From contig CATNEN010000030.1 of NCBI GenBank assembly GCA_950097015.1, positions 4,635,001-4,699,000 on the forward strand: a stretch of DNA of 64,000 nucleotides, given 5' to 3'. The DNA is from Macrostomum hystrix. Lineage: Eukaryota; Platyhelminthes; Macrostomidae. The notes below the pieces were generated by a model. It worked only from the letters and a program-made list of their open reading frames with translations. It was not told the origin of the DNA and made no database searches. Numbering within the stretch: position 1 is the first letter of the stretch; every line of letters starts with the position of its first letter. Positions 1-10,554 of this stretch are shown here, in pieces. The position numbers and the translations under genes are program-made.

Positions 1-885
1 GCCATGATTCAGACTCTAGTTTAGCCATGATTCAGACTCTGGTTTAGCCATGATTCAGACTCTAGTTTAGCCATGATTCAGACTCTAGTTTAGCCATGAT
101 TCAGACTCTGGTTTAGCCATGATTCAGACTCTAGTTTAGCCATGATTCAGACTCTGGTTTAGCCATGATTCAGACTCTGGTTTAGCCATGATTCAGACTC
201 TATTTTAGCCATGATTCAGACTCTGGTTTAGCCATGATTCAAACTCTGGTTAAGCCATGATTCAAACTCTGGTTTAGCCATGATTCAGACTCTGGTTAAG
301 CCATGATTCAGACTCTGGTTTAGCCATGATTTAAATTCTGGTTAAGCCATGATTCAGACTCTGGTTTAGCCATGATTCAAACTCTGGTTAAGCCATGATT
401 CAAACTCTGGTTTAGCCATGATTCAAACTCTGGTTTAGCCATGATTCAGACGCTGGTTTAGCCATGATTCAGACTCTGGTTTATCCATGATTCAGACTCT
501 GGTTTAGCCATGATTCAGACTCTGGTTTAGCCATGATTCAAACTCTGGTTAAGCCATGATTCAGACTCTGGTTTAGCCATGATTCAGACTCCAGTTTAGC
601 CATGATTCAGACTCCAGTTTAGCCATGATTCAAACTCTGGTTAAGCCATGATTCAGACTCTGGTTTAGCCATGATTCAGACTCTGGTTTAGCCATGATTC
701 AGACTCTGGTTTAGCCATGATTCAGACGCTGGTTTAGCCATGATTCAGACTCTGGTTTAGCCATGATTCAGACTCCAGTTTAGCCATGATTCAAGCTCTG
801 GTTTAGCCATGATTCAGACGCTGGTTTAGCCATGATTCAAGCTCTATTTTTGCCATGATTCAAATTCAGGTTTGCTATGATTTAT
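1..885. repeat. Minisatellite A, 23-bp unit, about 38 copies
   Basis: A head-to-tail array starts at the left window edge. Each unit carries GCCATGATTCAGACTCT followed by a GGTTTA or AGTTTA end. The period is exactly 23 bp: successive GCCATG starts fall at 1, 24, 47 and so on. Variants are point changes such as CAGACT/CAAACT, GGTTTA/GGTTAA and CTCTGG/CGCTGG. Because 23 is not a multiple of three and most units carry TAG, the array is not coding. The left end lies outside the window, so the true copy number is unknown. Confidence 0.97.
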
Positions 886-1363
886 GATATTTTATTTACG
901 AAATGAAAAAATAAATTAAAATAATCTTCAATCACTACTGGCTGAAAATTAGTCTAAATGATTTGACGCAGTGCAGAATCGAACCCTAGCCTAGCCTAAC
1001 CTATTCCTAGTGCCTACACATCGGCTATTCCGACTGTTGGTTAGTGGGTGCAAAAATCTGCCTTATAAAATGAATTCTCAAAGTTCTGGCTTTGTACAAT
1101 GAAGTAAGAAAATAGAGTACACTCAGTCTCGCGGTTGGTTGTGTACATTTATTTCCAATTTGTCTCCAGAGTGCAGGCTTCAAATTCAATCAGCTAGGGG
1201 TTGTTGCGCAATTTGACGACGCAATTCTAATTCAGTGGCTGTCAGTGAAATTCTCAATAGGCCAAGATGGTTTGACCTTTGAAAAAATCATGTTTTTCGA
1301 ATATTTAATCCCTTTTGCAATAAAGTTAAGCTTAATAAAAATACGTGTATAATTGTCCCCATA

Positions 1364-1484
1364 TTTGGCATCTTTTGGTGAAGAAATGGTGAAAATCGGT
1401 TGAGCCGTTCGGGAGAAAATCAATTACAACCAACCAACCAACCAACCAACCAACCAACCATTTCATTTTTAGTATAGTGGACTA
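1364..1484 (+). mobile_element. 3' tail of a retroelement with (CCAA)n end
   Basis: TTTGGCAT is followed by GAAAATCGGTTGAGCCGTTC, an AATTACAA spacer and a CCAA tetranucleotide run (about 1429-1460), then a TTTAGTATAG-like end. Related tails occur at 3873-3985 and 32723-32810 (plus) and 17797-17862 (minus), always ending in a tetranucleotide tract. Invertebrate RTE-like LINEs and their SINEs often end this way; assignment to that class is inference. No open frame is attached, so the copy looks 5'-truncated. Confidence 0.5.
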
Positions 1485-1574
1485 GCAAGTTTTGCCCCCC
1501 TTCGGGGAGCAGAAATATTTTTATTTCGTCTACTATATACTTTTTAGCAGCTGAATTTACAGCTTTTTAAAGCT

Positions 1575-1990
1575 ACAATGATCCCCCAGTTGACAATGAT
1601 CCCCCAGTTGACAATGATTCCACAGTTGACAATGATCCCCCAGTTGACAATGAACCTCCAATTGACAACGATCCCCCAGTTGACAATGATCCCCCAGTTG
1701 ATGATCAACCAGTTGACAATGATCCCACAGTTGACAATGATCCCCCAGTTGACAATGATCCCCTAGTTCACAATGATCCCCCAGATGATGATGATCCCCC
1801 AGTTGATGATGATCACCCAGTTGACAATGATCCCCCAGTTGACATTGATCCCCCAGTTGACAATGATCCCCCAGTTGACAATGATCCCCTAGTTCACAAT
1901 GATCCCCCAGATGATGATGATCCACCAGTTGATGATGATCACTCAGTTGACAATGATCCCCAGTTGACCATGATCCCCCATTTGATGATG
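1575..1990. repeat. Minisatellite B, 18-bp unit
   Basis: Array of TTGACAATGATCCCCCAG-type units with internal variants and a repeated higher-order block: the segment with CTAGTTCACAATGATC then GATGATGATGATCC occurs twice, about 126 bp apart. The period is a multiple of three, so several frames stay open by arithmetic. One plus frame would read DNDPPV hexapeptides and minus frames read GDHCQL. No convincing start codon, splice context or non-repeat domain accompanies any of them, so I treat it as non-coding. Confidence 0.93.
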
Positions 1991-2118
1991 ATTCCCCAGT
2001 TTACAATTATCCCACAGTTGACGATTATCCCCCAGTTCTGGATTAGCTATGATTCGATTCCCCAGTTTACAATTATCCCACAGTTGACGATTATCCCCCA
2101 GTTCTGGATTAGCTATGA
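1991..2118. repeat. Duplicated B/A chimeric repeat block
   Basis: A block of about 65 bp that starts with B-type sequence (CCCCAGTTTACAATTATC) and ends with A-type sequence (CTGGATTAGCTATGATTC) is present twice in tandem. It is the physical junction between minisatellites B and A, duplicated as one unit. Confidence 0.85.
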
Positions 2119-2412
2119 TTCAAACTCTGGTTTTGCCATGATTCAAACTCTGGTTTAGCCATGATTCAGACTCTTGTTTAGCCATGATTCAAACTCTGAT
2201 TTTGCCATGATTCAAACTCTGGTTTAGCCATGATTCAGACTCTGGTTTAGCCATGATTCAGACGCTGGTTTAGCCATGATTCAAACTCTGGTTTAGCCAT
2301 GATTCAGACTCTGGCTTAGAATGATTCAAACTCTGGTTTAGCCTTGATTCAGACTATGGTTTAGCCATGATTCAAACTCTGGTTTAGCCATGATTCAAAC
2401 GCTGGTTTTGCT
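2109..2412. repeat. Minisatellite A, second block
   Basis: The 23-bp GCCATGATTCAAACTCTGG unit of the array at the left edge resumes here for about 13 copies. Some units are diverged or shortened (for example near 2319 and 2340). Variants with GGTTTTGCC link this block to the last units of the first block near 850-870. Confidence 0.93.
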
Positions 2413-2632
2413 ATGAGAACTAATTTCCCCAGCAGCAGAGAACTAATTTCCCCAGCAGCAGAGAACTAATTCCCCCAGCAGCAGAGAACTAATTTCCCCA
2501 GCAGCAGAGAACTAATTCCCCCAGCAGCAGAGAACTAATTCCCCCAGCAGCAGAGAACTAATTCCCCCAGCAGCAGAGAACTAAATTCCCCAGCAGCAGA
2601 GAACTAATTCCCCCAGCAGCAGAAAACTAAAC
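2413..2632. repeat. Minisatellite C, second unrelated 23-bp unit
   Basis: Nine to ten tandem copies of a unit containing GAGAACTAATT, then TCCCC or CCCCC, then AGCAGCA. TAATT starts recur every 23 bp. Variation is almost confined to T/C in the pyrimidine run. It abuts minisatellite A directly and has the same period but no sequence similarity. Confidence 0.95.
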
Positions 2633-2872
2633 ATGTTCTCCAAACATAAGAGAACCTCCATAATACCAGAATGGAGGCTACTTGCAGGCTACCAAACTCG
2701 CAGCAAGAAATGTTTGCCCTTTTTCTTTGACAAGAAACCATTGCCCCCAAATAGCATAGAAACGATGTGTCCATCGTTTTACTCAGCCCAGAAGGCAACA
2801 AATATCTCCTGTTACATCTCCTGTTACATGTGGCACGGTAGATACATTTACGAGAAAACTGTTAAAAACATT

Positions 2873-2935
2873 TAGAAAATCGTTGGACACATTTAGAAAA
2901 TCGTTGGACACATTTAGAAAATCATTGAGCACTTC
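2873..2935. repeat. Short tandem repeat, 21-bp unit x3
   Basis: Three copies of a unit containing TTTAGAAAATCGTTGGACAC; the last copy has diverged (ATCATTGAGCAC). No coding potential is apparent. Confidence 0.85.
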
Positions 2936-5208
2936 AGTCTTCGTCGAATAAAGTTTTATAATTGTTATTATTAAATAAGCTATTTTTTGATCGAATAACG
3001 CTTAAAACAATGCTCAAAAAATAGAAAAATTTGAAATAATTTACTCTCTTAGCTGCGCTCAATATTTTTTTCTTGCAGTTCTCAATTGTGATAACGCCTG
3101 CAGCTATGCACAAAAATATTTCCTTAGTTTTATTATCGAATAAAACTTGCTGCTTTACTCGAAAAACTTATACTATTTTCTGAGAGCGAGTACAGGAATA
3201 ATAAAGCTAACAAATATCTGCTTCGACAGTAGCTAACCAAAAGCGCTTACTATTTATACTCGAACCAAAAATGCCCAAAAAATACTAATAAATAGGAACT
3301 TACGTTTTTAACTGCTGATGTTTCGAACATTAAAAGAAAAAGAAGCAGTAACACAGCTGATGCTGAAATTCTACCTGCATTCTACAAAAGCATTAAAGTA
3401 CTTTACTTCGGAGCTCGATGAAAAGAAAGCGGCACAATGATCGAAGTCGAGACAAGGTTTGACAATAGAAAGGCTGCAGTTTTATGGATAGAAAGGAGGA
3501 GGAGAGGTCTCGCTAGCATTGAGCATCATAAAAGCCCAATCATGAAATCTGCTATGTACGTTTTGCGTATTCAAATGAAATCACTCGATCAGCCAAGAGA
3601 CAAATTTATAAACGTACGTACGGGTCGAAAAGCAGTGACGCAATCCTATTCAATTGAGAGTATAGGGCCCAGCTGTTCTGTGCTATACCAATGCACGCGC
3701 GGGCGAGAAAAAGCACCGATGCAATCTAATAAAGCTGACAGTGTCCGGCCCTATTCTAATTTAACCTTGTTTGGCCTCCTATTGAAAGCAATAGGAAAAC
3801 TCGTTTTTCGAATATTTAATATTGTTAGCGTTGAAGCAGACTAACGAAATTTTCAAGGTCTCATGCCAGTAAAATTTGGCATGTTTAGCAAAAAACGCGA
3901 TCAAATTTGGTTGAGGCATTTAGCCTGTGTATCGAAATTCCACAGACAGACAGACAGACAGACTTTAGAGATTTAGTATAGTTGGATAACCTAGTTGGAA
4001 TTCAAAACCTATTTTCATGTTACTCGTACTTTGACCCCTCTCCGTGGCCCTGTCTCTGCAGCCTGTTGGTTCAAAATTATTGATTTTCTTCGTGCCCTTC
4101 GGGCCTACCGCACTTTCTAACCCCCTCTTTATTGAGACCGACTCTATGCTATGTACGCTCCGGACTGGCGACCCCTTGATTTTTCTAAACCCCAATTTGC
4201 TCAATCCCCTTCTCTAGTAAATAAAAGTAGGCCAGCTCACTGGCGTGAGCCTCTAAAAATACGTGTTATCTCTCAGACTAAACACGGCTTTTTATTGAAG
4301 ACTTTATTTATTTCATAAAGTTTTACAACAGAAGTATAGCTTATAACTGTTTTATTAAGTGATCGGTTCTACCAAATTCCTCAATTATACGAAAAAACTG
4401 TTTCTTTTAATCTGCCACAACTAAGTCATACAGTACTGGTTCCATTAGCTCAATGAACCTGTCCCGCATGTACTTCAATCATCATGACCCCTAAATCCAG
4501 TCCCATGTTATTCTGGTGCATCACGAAGTCGATATACCATGCTTTGACAAGCCGAACAGATACTGTGCGATGTGGCACGCATCTCATGGCACACTTCTTT
4601 TCTAAGCGATTACGAAGCAAATCAGTCAAAAGGAGAACTGACGTACCGGGATAGAAGTAGAAAGCTGGCCTAACCCTCTTATAAATAAACAGAAATGCCG
4701 CTCAGTCTAAAATATTATACGTTCCTTTTTAAAACTACTTTGCTTTTTTCATTTGAAGCATAAGCAGCACTAAAAGGCATAGAGGATGCGAGAGGAAGCA
4801 TTTCAAAGCATCTGAGTGTGCACTTTCTTCTTAGCCTAATCAAAACTAACCTGAATTGCTGCGCTCGTGTGAATAACTAAAATACAAAGATATGGCTTCT
4901 CGTAAACTACGAGTTGGCAAGAGAATATAGAAATCTGGCTAAAGTCTAGTCAAATGTTCATCATGTATTCTGCTGTTATAGATTAAAATTCTGCGTAACT
5001 TACTCCAAAATCAACAAAAGGCGAAGTTTTCCCTAACTGTTTCAACTGCTGCGAATTGAAAAAGAGCAGCAATCGTGGGAAATTAGAAGTCGGTGTTAAA
5101 CGAAGCAGACTATACTATACAGAATGGTGATAAAAACGGTGCAGGGAAACGGGAAAGCATGATTTTCAGTCTGTAACCTGCTAATTTAAACAAAAAGCAT
5201 GGACTCAC
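2936..5208. other. Intergenic stretch without a recognised gene
   Basis: Apart from the retroelement tail near 3.9 kb I see only short AT-rich sequence and chance open frames. A 135-codon plus frame (3437-3844) has biased basic composition and no domain I recognise; it runs towards the retroelement tail and may be part of the same decayed element. The undetected cytoplasmic-tail exon of the minus-strand protocadherin should lie in or beyond this region. Confidence 0.5.
3873..3985 (+). mobile_element. 3' tail of a retroelement with (CAGA)n end
   Basis: ATTTGGCATG, then AAATTTGGTTGAGGCATTTA, then a short ATTCCA spacer, a CAGA run at about 3948-3961 and a TTTAGTATAG end. The order matches the tail at 1364-1484. 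It is closest to the minus-strand copy at 17797-17862, which shares GGTTGAGGCAT, AGCCTGTG and ATTCCAC. Confidence 0.55.
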
Positions 5209-8200
5209 AGGTACATCGACGCCGGCACGCAATGAGCAGAAGGCCTGTGACGAGAATGAGTAGAAAAGCGGCAGTTACAAATACAAGTCCTGCGATCACT
5301 AGGAAGCCGTCGTTAGCCCCGCTACTTCCAGCACCATTTCCACCATCGCCATCGGAGCTTAACACGAGCTCGGGCCGAATAAACTCCACCACAAGCGACT
5401 GGACATCCTCAAGTGGAGGCTGGCCACAGTCTCGCACCATCAGCGTCAGTCGAATCGGCCGGGCTGCCAGCTCTGGTACCAGCGGTCGGACTAGAATAAC
5501 CTGGCCGGTGTCCTCATCCACATGAAAGGGTGAATCTGCCGGAGCCAGAAGGCTGAATCGGAGCCGGCCGTTCGCGTCGGCGTCCGGGTCGACAGCAAGT
5601 AGCTGAGCCACCCTGCCAGCCACTGGAATGCCAACAGCAGGAAGATGGACTGTCCGGTTCCATCTCGACGGAAACAGGAACCGCGGCCTGCTGTCATTAA
5701 CGTCGTCGACTTCCACAACGACCGTGGCAAAAGCACTGCATTGAGGCTGTCCAGCGTCTGCCACCTCGACGCTGAACTGAAAGCGCCGGGTGCGCTCTCT
5801 ATCCACAGGCTCCAAAAGTACAAGCAGGCCATCGGGCGTCACATTGAAGTGACGCTCGGTAGCGTCAGTGGCTTCCGTCTGGGCAGCGAGTTGGAAGCTT
5901 AGGCGCGCATTATTGCCCGAGTCAGCGTCGCTTGCATTCAGCCGGCCGATAATGGTGCCTAGATTAGATGGTTATCGAATTTTTACACACTTTGATCATA
6001 CCTAAAACTGAACGAAGTTTATTATGACGTGCGCCGCAGATTTTTTGTCCTACGCATAAAATGTGTAGGACAGGCGAATTATCTAACAACGACTCTCGGA
6101 ACAGTTCTTCATTCCCATTGAATTGATTGGCTACAATGCACAGGTCGTTTGTGTGGGTCGACTCTTGAATTTCCCCTTAATCCTTAAAAATTTGCAATGG
6201 GTTACTACTAAGAGCTATATTTTCGACGAATTTAAATGCCTTCAAGCTACGGAGCGGATTCGTAGCTGGGGCGGATCACCTATTGCTAATATGTGGTCTC
6301 ACTAGCAAAACTATGAAACAGCTCGCATAAAATATAAGAGTGTATTATTCGATTGAGATTGAGGAGGACAGCATCGAAAGCTGCGGATCGCTGTCAGATG
6401 CATCATATCTCTCATATCAGCCTTAAATTTAGCGATCGCCCCTGCTTTGCCTGATGCTAAGCACAAACTAATCTGCTGCACACACACCACTTGTACACTT
6501 AATGAATGCCAACCTGGCCAACGGAGTATCGATCAGGTTGGCAGTCATTTGTCATTGAAGTTAGAACGGCTGCGAACACGGCCCTAGCATTATGTCTGTG
6601 TTAATAAGCAATACACATTTTCGGCTTACTTTCAGCAAAACTTATGAAAACTTTTGTTAACTCAAAGACTTATTTGATATTTTTGATAAAAATCTAAGCA
6701 TATTTGCAATAAAAACTTTTCTTTTATTCAATATCCTCTACAATTGATTTTTATCAGTTTTCGAGGAAAATTGTCTGAGTTGGAAAACGTGTCCCTGGAA
6801 AACTAGAACTACGAGTGCAAGTTATTGATTTTTATACAGCTGTCTTAAATAGCCGTCACTAGTAGCTGACCTGGCTGTTAATTTTTAACAAAAATGCCAA
6901 AAGCGACTAAAAGACCCTTGCTGGCATCATATTTTTACCTGCTCAATCCAGCCATTCCATTTTATACTAAAGTATCGAAATCGCTGCCATGGATGTGTAG
7001 AAACTGTGTTAATAGAGAAGAGCGATAGCTCACCCGAGGCCGCATCTTCCGCCACGTGAAAGGCGAGGCAGGGCGCTATCATTGGACAGTTATCATTGTC
7101 GTCCGTCACTTCCACGGTCACGAAGACTGAGCCGGTCAGCCTAGCCGGTTGTCCAGCGTCAACAGCCAGCGCAACGAAACGATGTCGGGCCTGAACTTCT
7201 CGGTCCAGCCGTTGGCGGAGGCGCACCCGCCCATCAGCGAGCGAAAGCTCAAAAAATTGTGCCGCATCGGCATCGCTGAAGTTAGCGTGAGAGGTGGCAT
7301 CCGCCATTTCGTAAGATATAGTGCCATTTGCGCCGGCATCTGGGTCCTCTGCCGCCAGGCAGAATACGAAGCTTTCATCTGGACTATTGCCTCTTGGCTG
7401 GGTTCGCTCATTGATACTGAAGTGCTGGACGGCAGTGCCGTTGAAGTGAGGTACATTGTCATTCACGTCCATCACGTCGACTCGCAGCGACCTCTCCGCA
7501 GTATTAGAAGGCTGTCCGAAGTCCCGGCAACGGATGACGACTCGGACCGCAGCGCCGTCTGACTCGCGATCTAACGCCCTAGCTGTGACTAGCTTGTAAA
7601 GCCAAGGTGGCGGACCTTCCGGGTTAAGTGACTCGAGGGTGAAAGCTGACTGGGAATCTTGCAACCAACAGGTTACCTGTTGGGGGTGGGGTTCGATAAA
7701 TTTTTAAGGTGTTTGGTCCGAAAGTATTATTTTTGTAGCACTTAGTAGTAGTTTGCATTTGTAGTAGTTTATTTTTTAGTTCTCATTATTTGTGCGAGTA
7801 TACTAAAGTTATTCCATTCCAAAAACAGAAATCGACACCATATTAATTAATCTATTAAGCTGTTCCTGATGCAATAATTAAAGCTACATATTTTAAATAC
7901 CTGGCCATTAACGCCTGAGTCAGCGTCCGTGGCGGTTACTATGGTGATGGTCCGGCGCGGTGGCTCGTTCTCAGCGATTCCTGGCCTCTCTGTGTTAAAC
8001 AGAATGCGCGGCGCCTCGTCATTAACATCGAGGATGCTGATTGTCACAACAGTTGTACCTTGGCGAGGCGCGGTGGGACTGCGATCCTGCGCTTGCACGG
8101 CGAACCGGTGCTCCCGGTGTTGCTCATAGTCCAGCTGGCCAGCCACTCGCACTGCGCCAGTTACCGGGTCCACACTAAACAGAGATCTTATCCGGGCAGG

Positions 8201-10554
8201 GGCAAATGCTGGTATCGAGTAAGTCACCTGACCGTTTGCGCCGGCGTCTCGGTCGATCGCTTTCACGTGCAACACCTTTCAGATTAGATTGAGATTCGGA
8301 AGAATTAAAAAATGGAATGAACTTCTTTTTATAAGACAGTGCTGTGCGTAGAGAGCGTGCTGAATAATCGCAATTTAGGCCTGTGTGACGAGCTAACGCA
8401 TTTACGAAAACCTCGTAGTGAATTTTAATTGAAAACAGCAACCAAGCAACCAAGCAACGTCGAGCTAACTGACAGGTATCAACGAGAGTACTATTAGACT
8501 GAGCGTCGCTAGCTCGCATTAATCTGCAGTTTATCTGGCCTGCAATCCATGATCAGATAGAGTGCGGCCTTGGCAGGTAGAGTGTATTGTGAGGTGGAGA
8601 GAGTGAAATGAGGTGGAGAGAGTACCGTAGCAAAGTAAGAGCGAGTGCAATGGGAACTGAATGACTGAGCGCGTGCTGTCTCTGTCCGGCTCTCACAGCC
8701 ACTTCTGGGAACAAAAACGCTTCGGTCATCTATTAGCGAGGTGGAAATAGAGGCTTGAATGAGGAGGTATTTAAAAACAAGACAGGTCGCTTTCAGGTAA
8801 TCCCCTTGTGCCCCAACCATTTTTGCATATTTATTCCTAATTTTGATGGCTCTCCTGAGTTCAGAGTGTGCCGCATGGACCATGAATAATCCTTATTGTT
8901 TTATATGAGCCTCAGAGAATAGCAGCACCAAATTTTCTATAACAGCTCCGAGTTACACTGTCTGACATCAATCAGTGAAAGAACTAAAAAACTGCGAAAT
9001 TTAATGGATGGAAACGAGTATTGCAATTTATGCTTAAAATTTCCCTGGTGGTACCAAAGATACAGAAGTTACCGAAGTATAATTGCAGTAGGCTACACAG
9101 TTTTTAGCATGTTGTTCATTCATCTACCCAAAATTTTACTCTTTCAAAGGTTTTTGACCGGGACAACTAAAGCACCAAAATTTAAGGCTTTTGCCATATA
9201 AATCTCGATCTAGCTCGTACTATACTTGTAGCTAAATCAAGAAAAGTCTAAGGCATGTATAGGGAATGGCCATGCATTGAAATTTCGTCGTTCCTGTTTG
9301 TTTACTTACTTTTGCTTAAAATGTTTTTATTGACTTGAAAAAAATTGTCAACACGTTAAGAACATTTGGAAGTCTAAACGTTAAGCGAATATTGGAGGTA
9401 GCAGCTTGAAGCTCACGCAATTTAGTCAAGCCAAGCGCACAGGCTGTTTAGGGTTACATAAGCGGCAAGAAATAAAAGGCTCACCGCAGCTCCTGGAGTG
9501 GCGTCCTCCCTAACGCTCGCAGAGTATCGCTGCTGCTCAAACCGAGGCTGCTCATCGTTCTCATCGGCCACAGTGATCAGCAGCACAACGGTGCCGTTCC
9601 TAGCGGGCAGGCCGCCGTCATAAGCGGCCAGGGTAAGCCGATAGGAGTCGCGCACTTCCCTGTCCAGCGGCCGGAGCAGCCGCAGCCTAAGTACGGTGTC
9701 TCCAGTCGGCGAGGCCTCCTGTTGAAGCTCGAACTCCTGGTGCAGCGGCGGTAGCAAACGATAGCTACGAACACTGTTGGCGCCGGCGTCGGGGTCTTCG
9801 GCAGGGGGCAGCGTCCGGAATTCACCAGGCGCACTGGCCTCACTGAACTCACGCATGAGCTCAGGGATAGACCAGCGCGGGGCGTTGTCATTGATGTCGT
9901 TGAGTGTAACCTCAACGGATACCACGTAGGTGTACTCGCGGTCCGATTGAACCTGCAATTTGAAAGGATTTAAAAGCCTCTTCGTACAATACAATACAAT
10001 ACAATACAATAGGTCTATTGAGTTCAAATTCAAACCCAATACAACAAGCGGAGATAGGAAGCGCTTTGTTTCGGTCGGTATGTTTTTTACCGTAAAATTT
10101 TTAAATGCCTTCTTAAAATTGCCTTTAGGAACCCTAGTCAATATAAAATAGAGCATAACGTGCTATGTTTTGTGTTTAAGCCCAAAGGTCATTTCACCTG
10201 AAGCGTGAATCTGCAGGAAGGGGTTAGCCGGTCGCAGCAAGCTGCAGCGTCGGCGCACATCCGGTCCCGGTCCAGCCGTTGTCCAACAGAGAGGCGGCCG
10301 GTGTCGCCTGCCAACGCGAAGTACTTTCCTACGCTAGACGGTGCTGCATTGAATATGCGGAACCATGGTTCTAGACGGCGGGGCAGCCTATGGCCGCGGG
10401 CCCGAAGGGCTGCCGTCAGGTCCGCTAACTCGCTACCAACTAGTAGCTCCTCGTCAACTGATATGGTAAGCTCCACAGAGGTCGACGCCGAGGCGACCAG
10501 CGTTGCGAGGGTGGCGGCCACAGCTCCGAGAGCGATGAGATCGGCAGACGGCAT
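5209..10554 (-). CDS. Protocadherin, seven cadherin repeats (3' tail exon not found)
   Basis: Single-pass adhesion receptor at the plasma membrane. Exons on the minus strand: 10554-10198 (start ATG, hydrophobic signal peptide), 9952-9485, 8275-7901, 7676-7034 and 5958-5209. All junctions are GT-AG and the phases close, giving at least 864 codons. Calcium-binding linkers are visible at each repeat boundary: NDINDNAP, ADENDEQP, LDVNDEAP, MDVNDNVP, TDDNDNCP and DDVNDSRP, with DxDAGANG and LDRE motifs inside the repeats. The first repeat has the LDRDRMC and Cys-rich loop typical of protocadherin EC1. A helix (GFLVIAGLVFVTAAFLLILV) is followed by CRRRC. The last exon can end at a strong GTGAGT donor at 5208; reading through it gives a stop five codons on, so a further cytoplasmic exon is expected. 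No kinase, laminin-G or EGF domains are seen. Confidence 0.93.
9979..10013. repeat. (ACAAT)n microsatellite
   Basis: About six copies of the pentamer ACAAT in the first intron of the minus-strand protocadherin gene. Confidence 0.9.

Noticed and set aside
1557-1925. 122-codon minus frame of GDHCQL repeats and the matching plus frames over minisatellite B
   Set aside because: An 18-bp period keeps any stop-free frame open; no non-repeat domain or splice context supports a gene.
1-2632. CRISPR-like direct repeats
   Set aside because: The units are head-to-tail without unique spacers and the window is animal DNA.
3437-3844. 135-codon plus open frame
   Set aside because: No recognisable domain, and it lies just upstream of a retroelement tail; likely chance or part of a dead element.
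5199-5902. Plus-strand and second minus-strand frames over the protocadherin last exon
   Set aside because: Shadows of the GC-rich cadherin exon in other frames.
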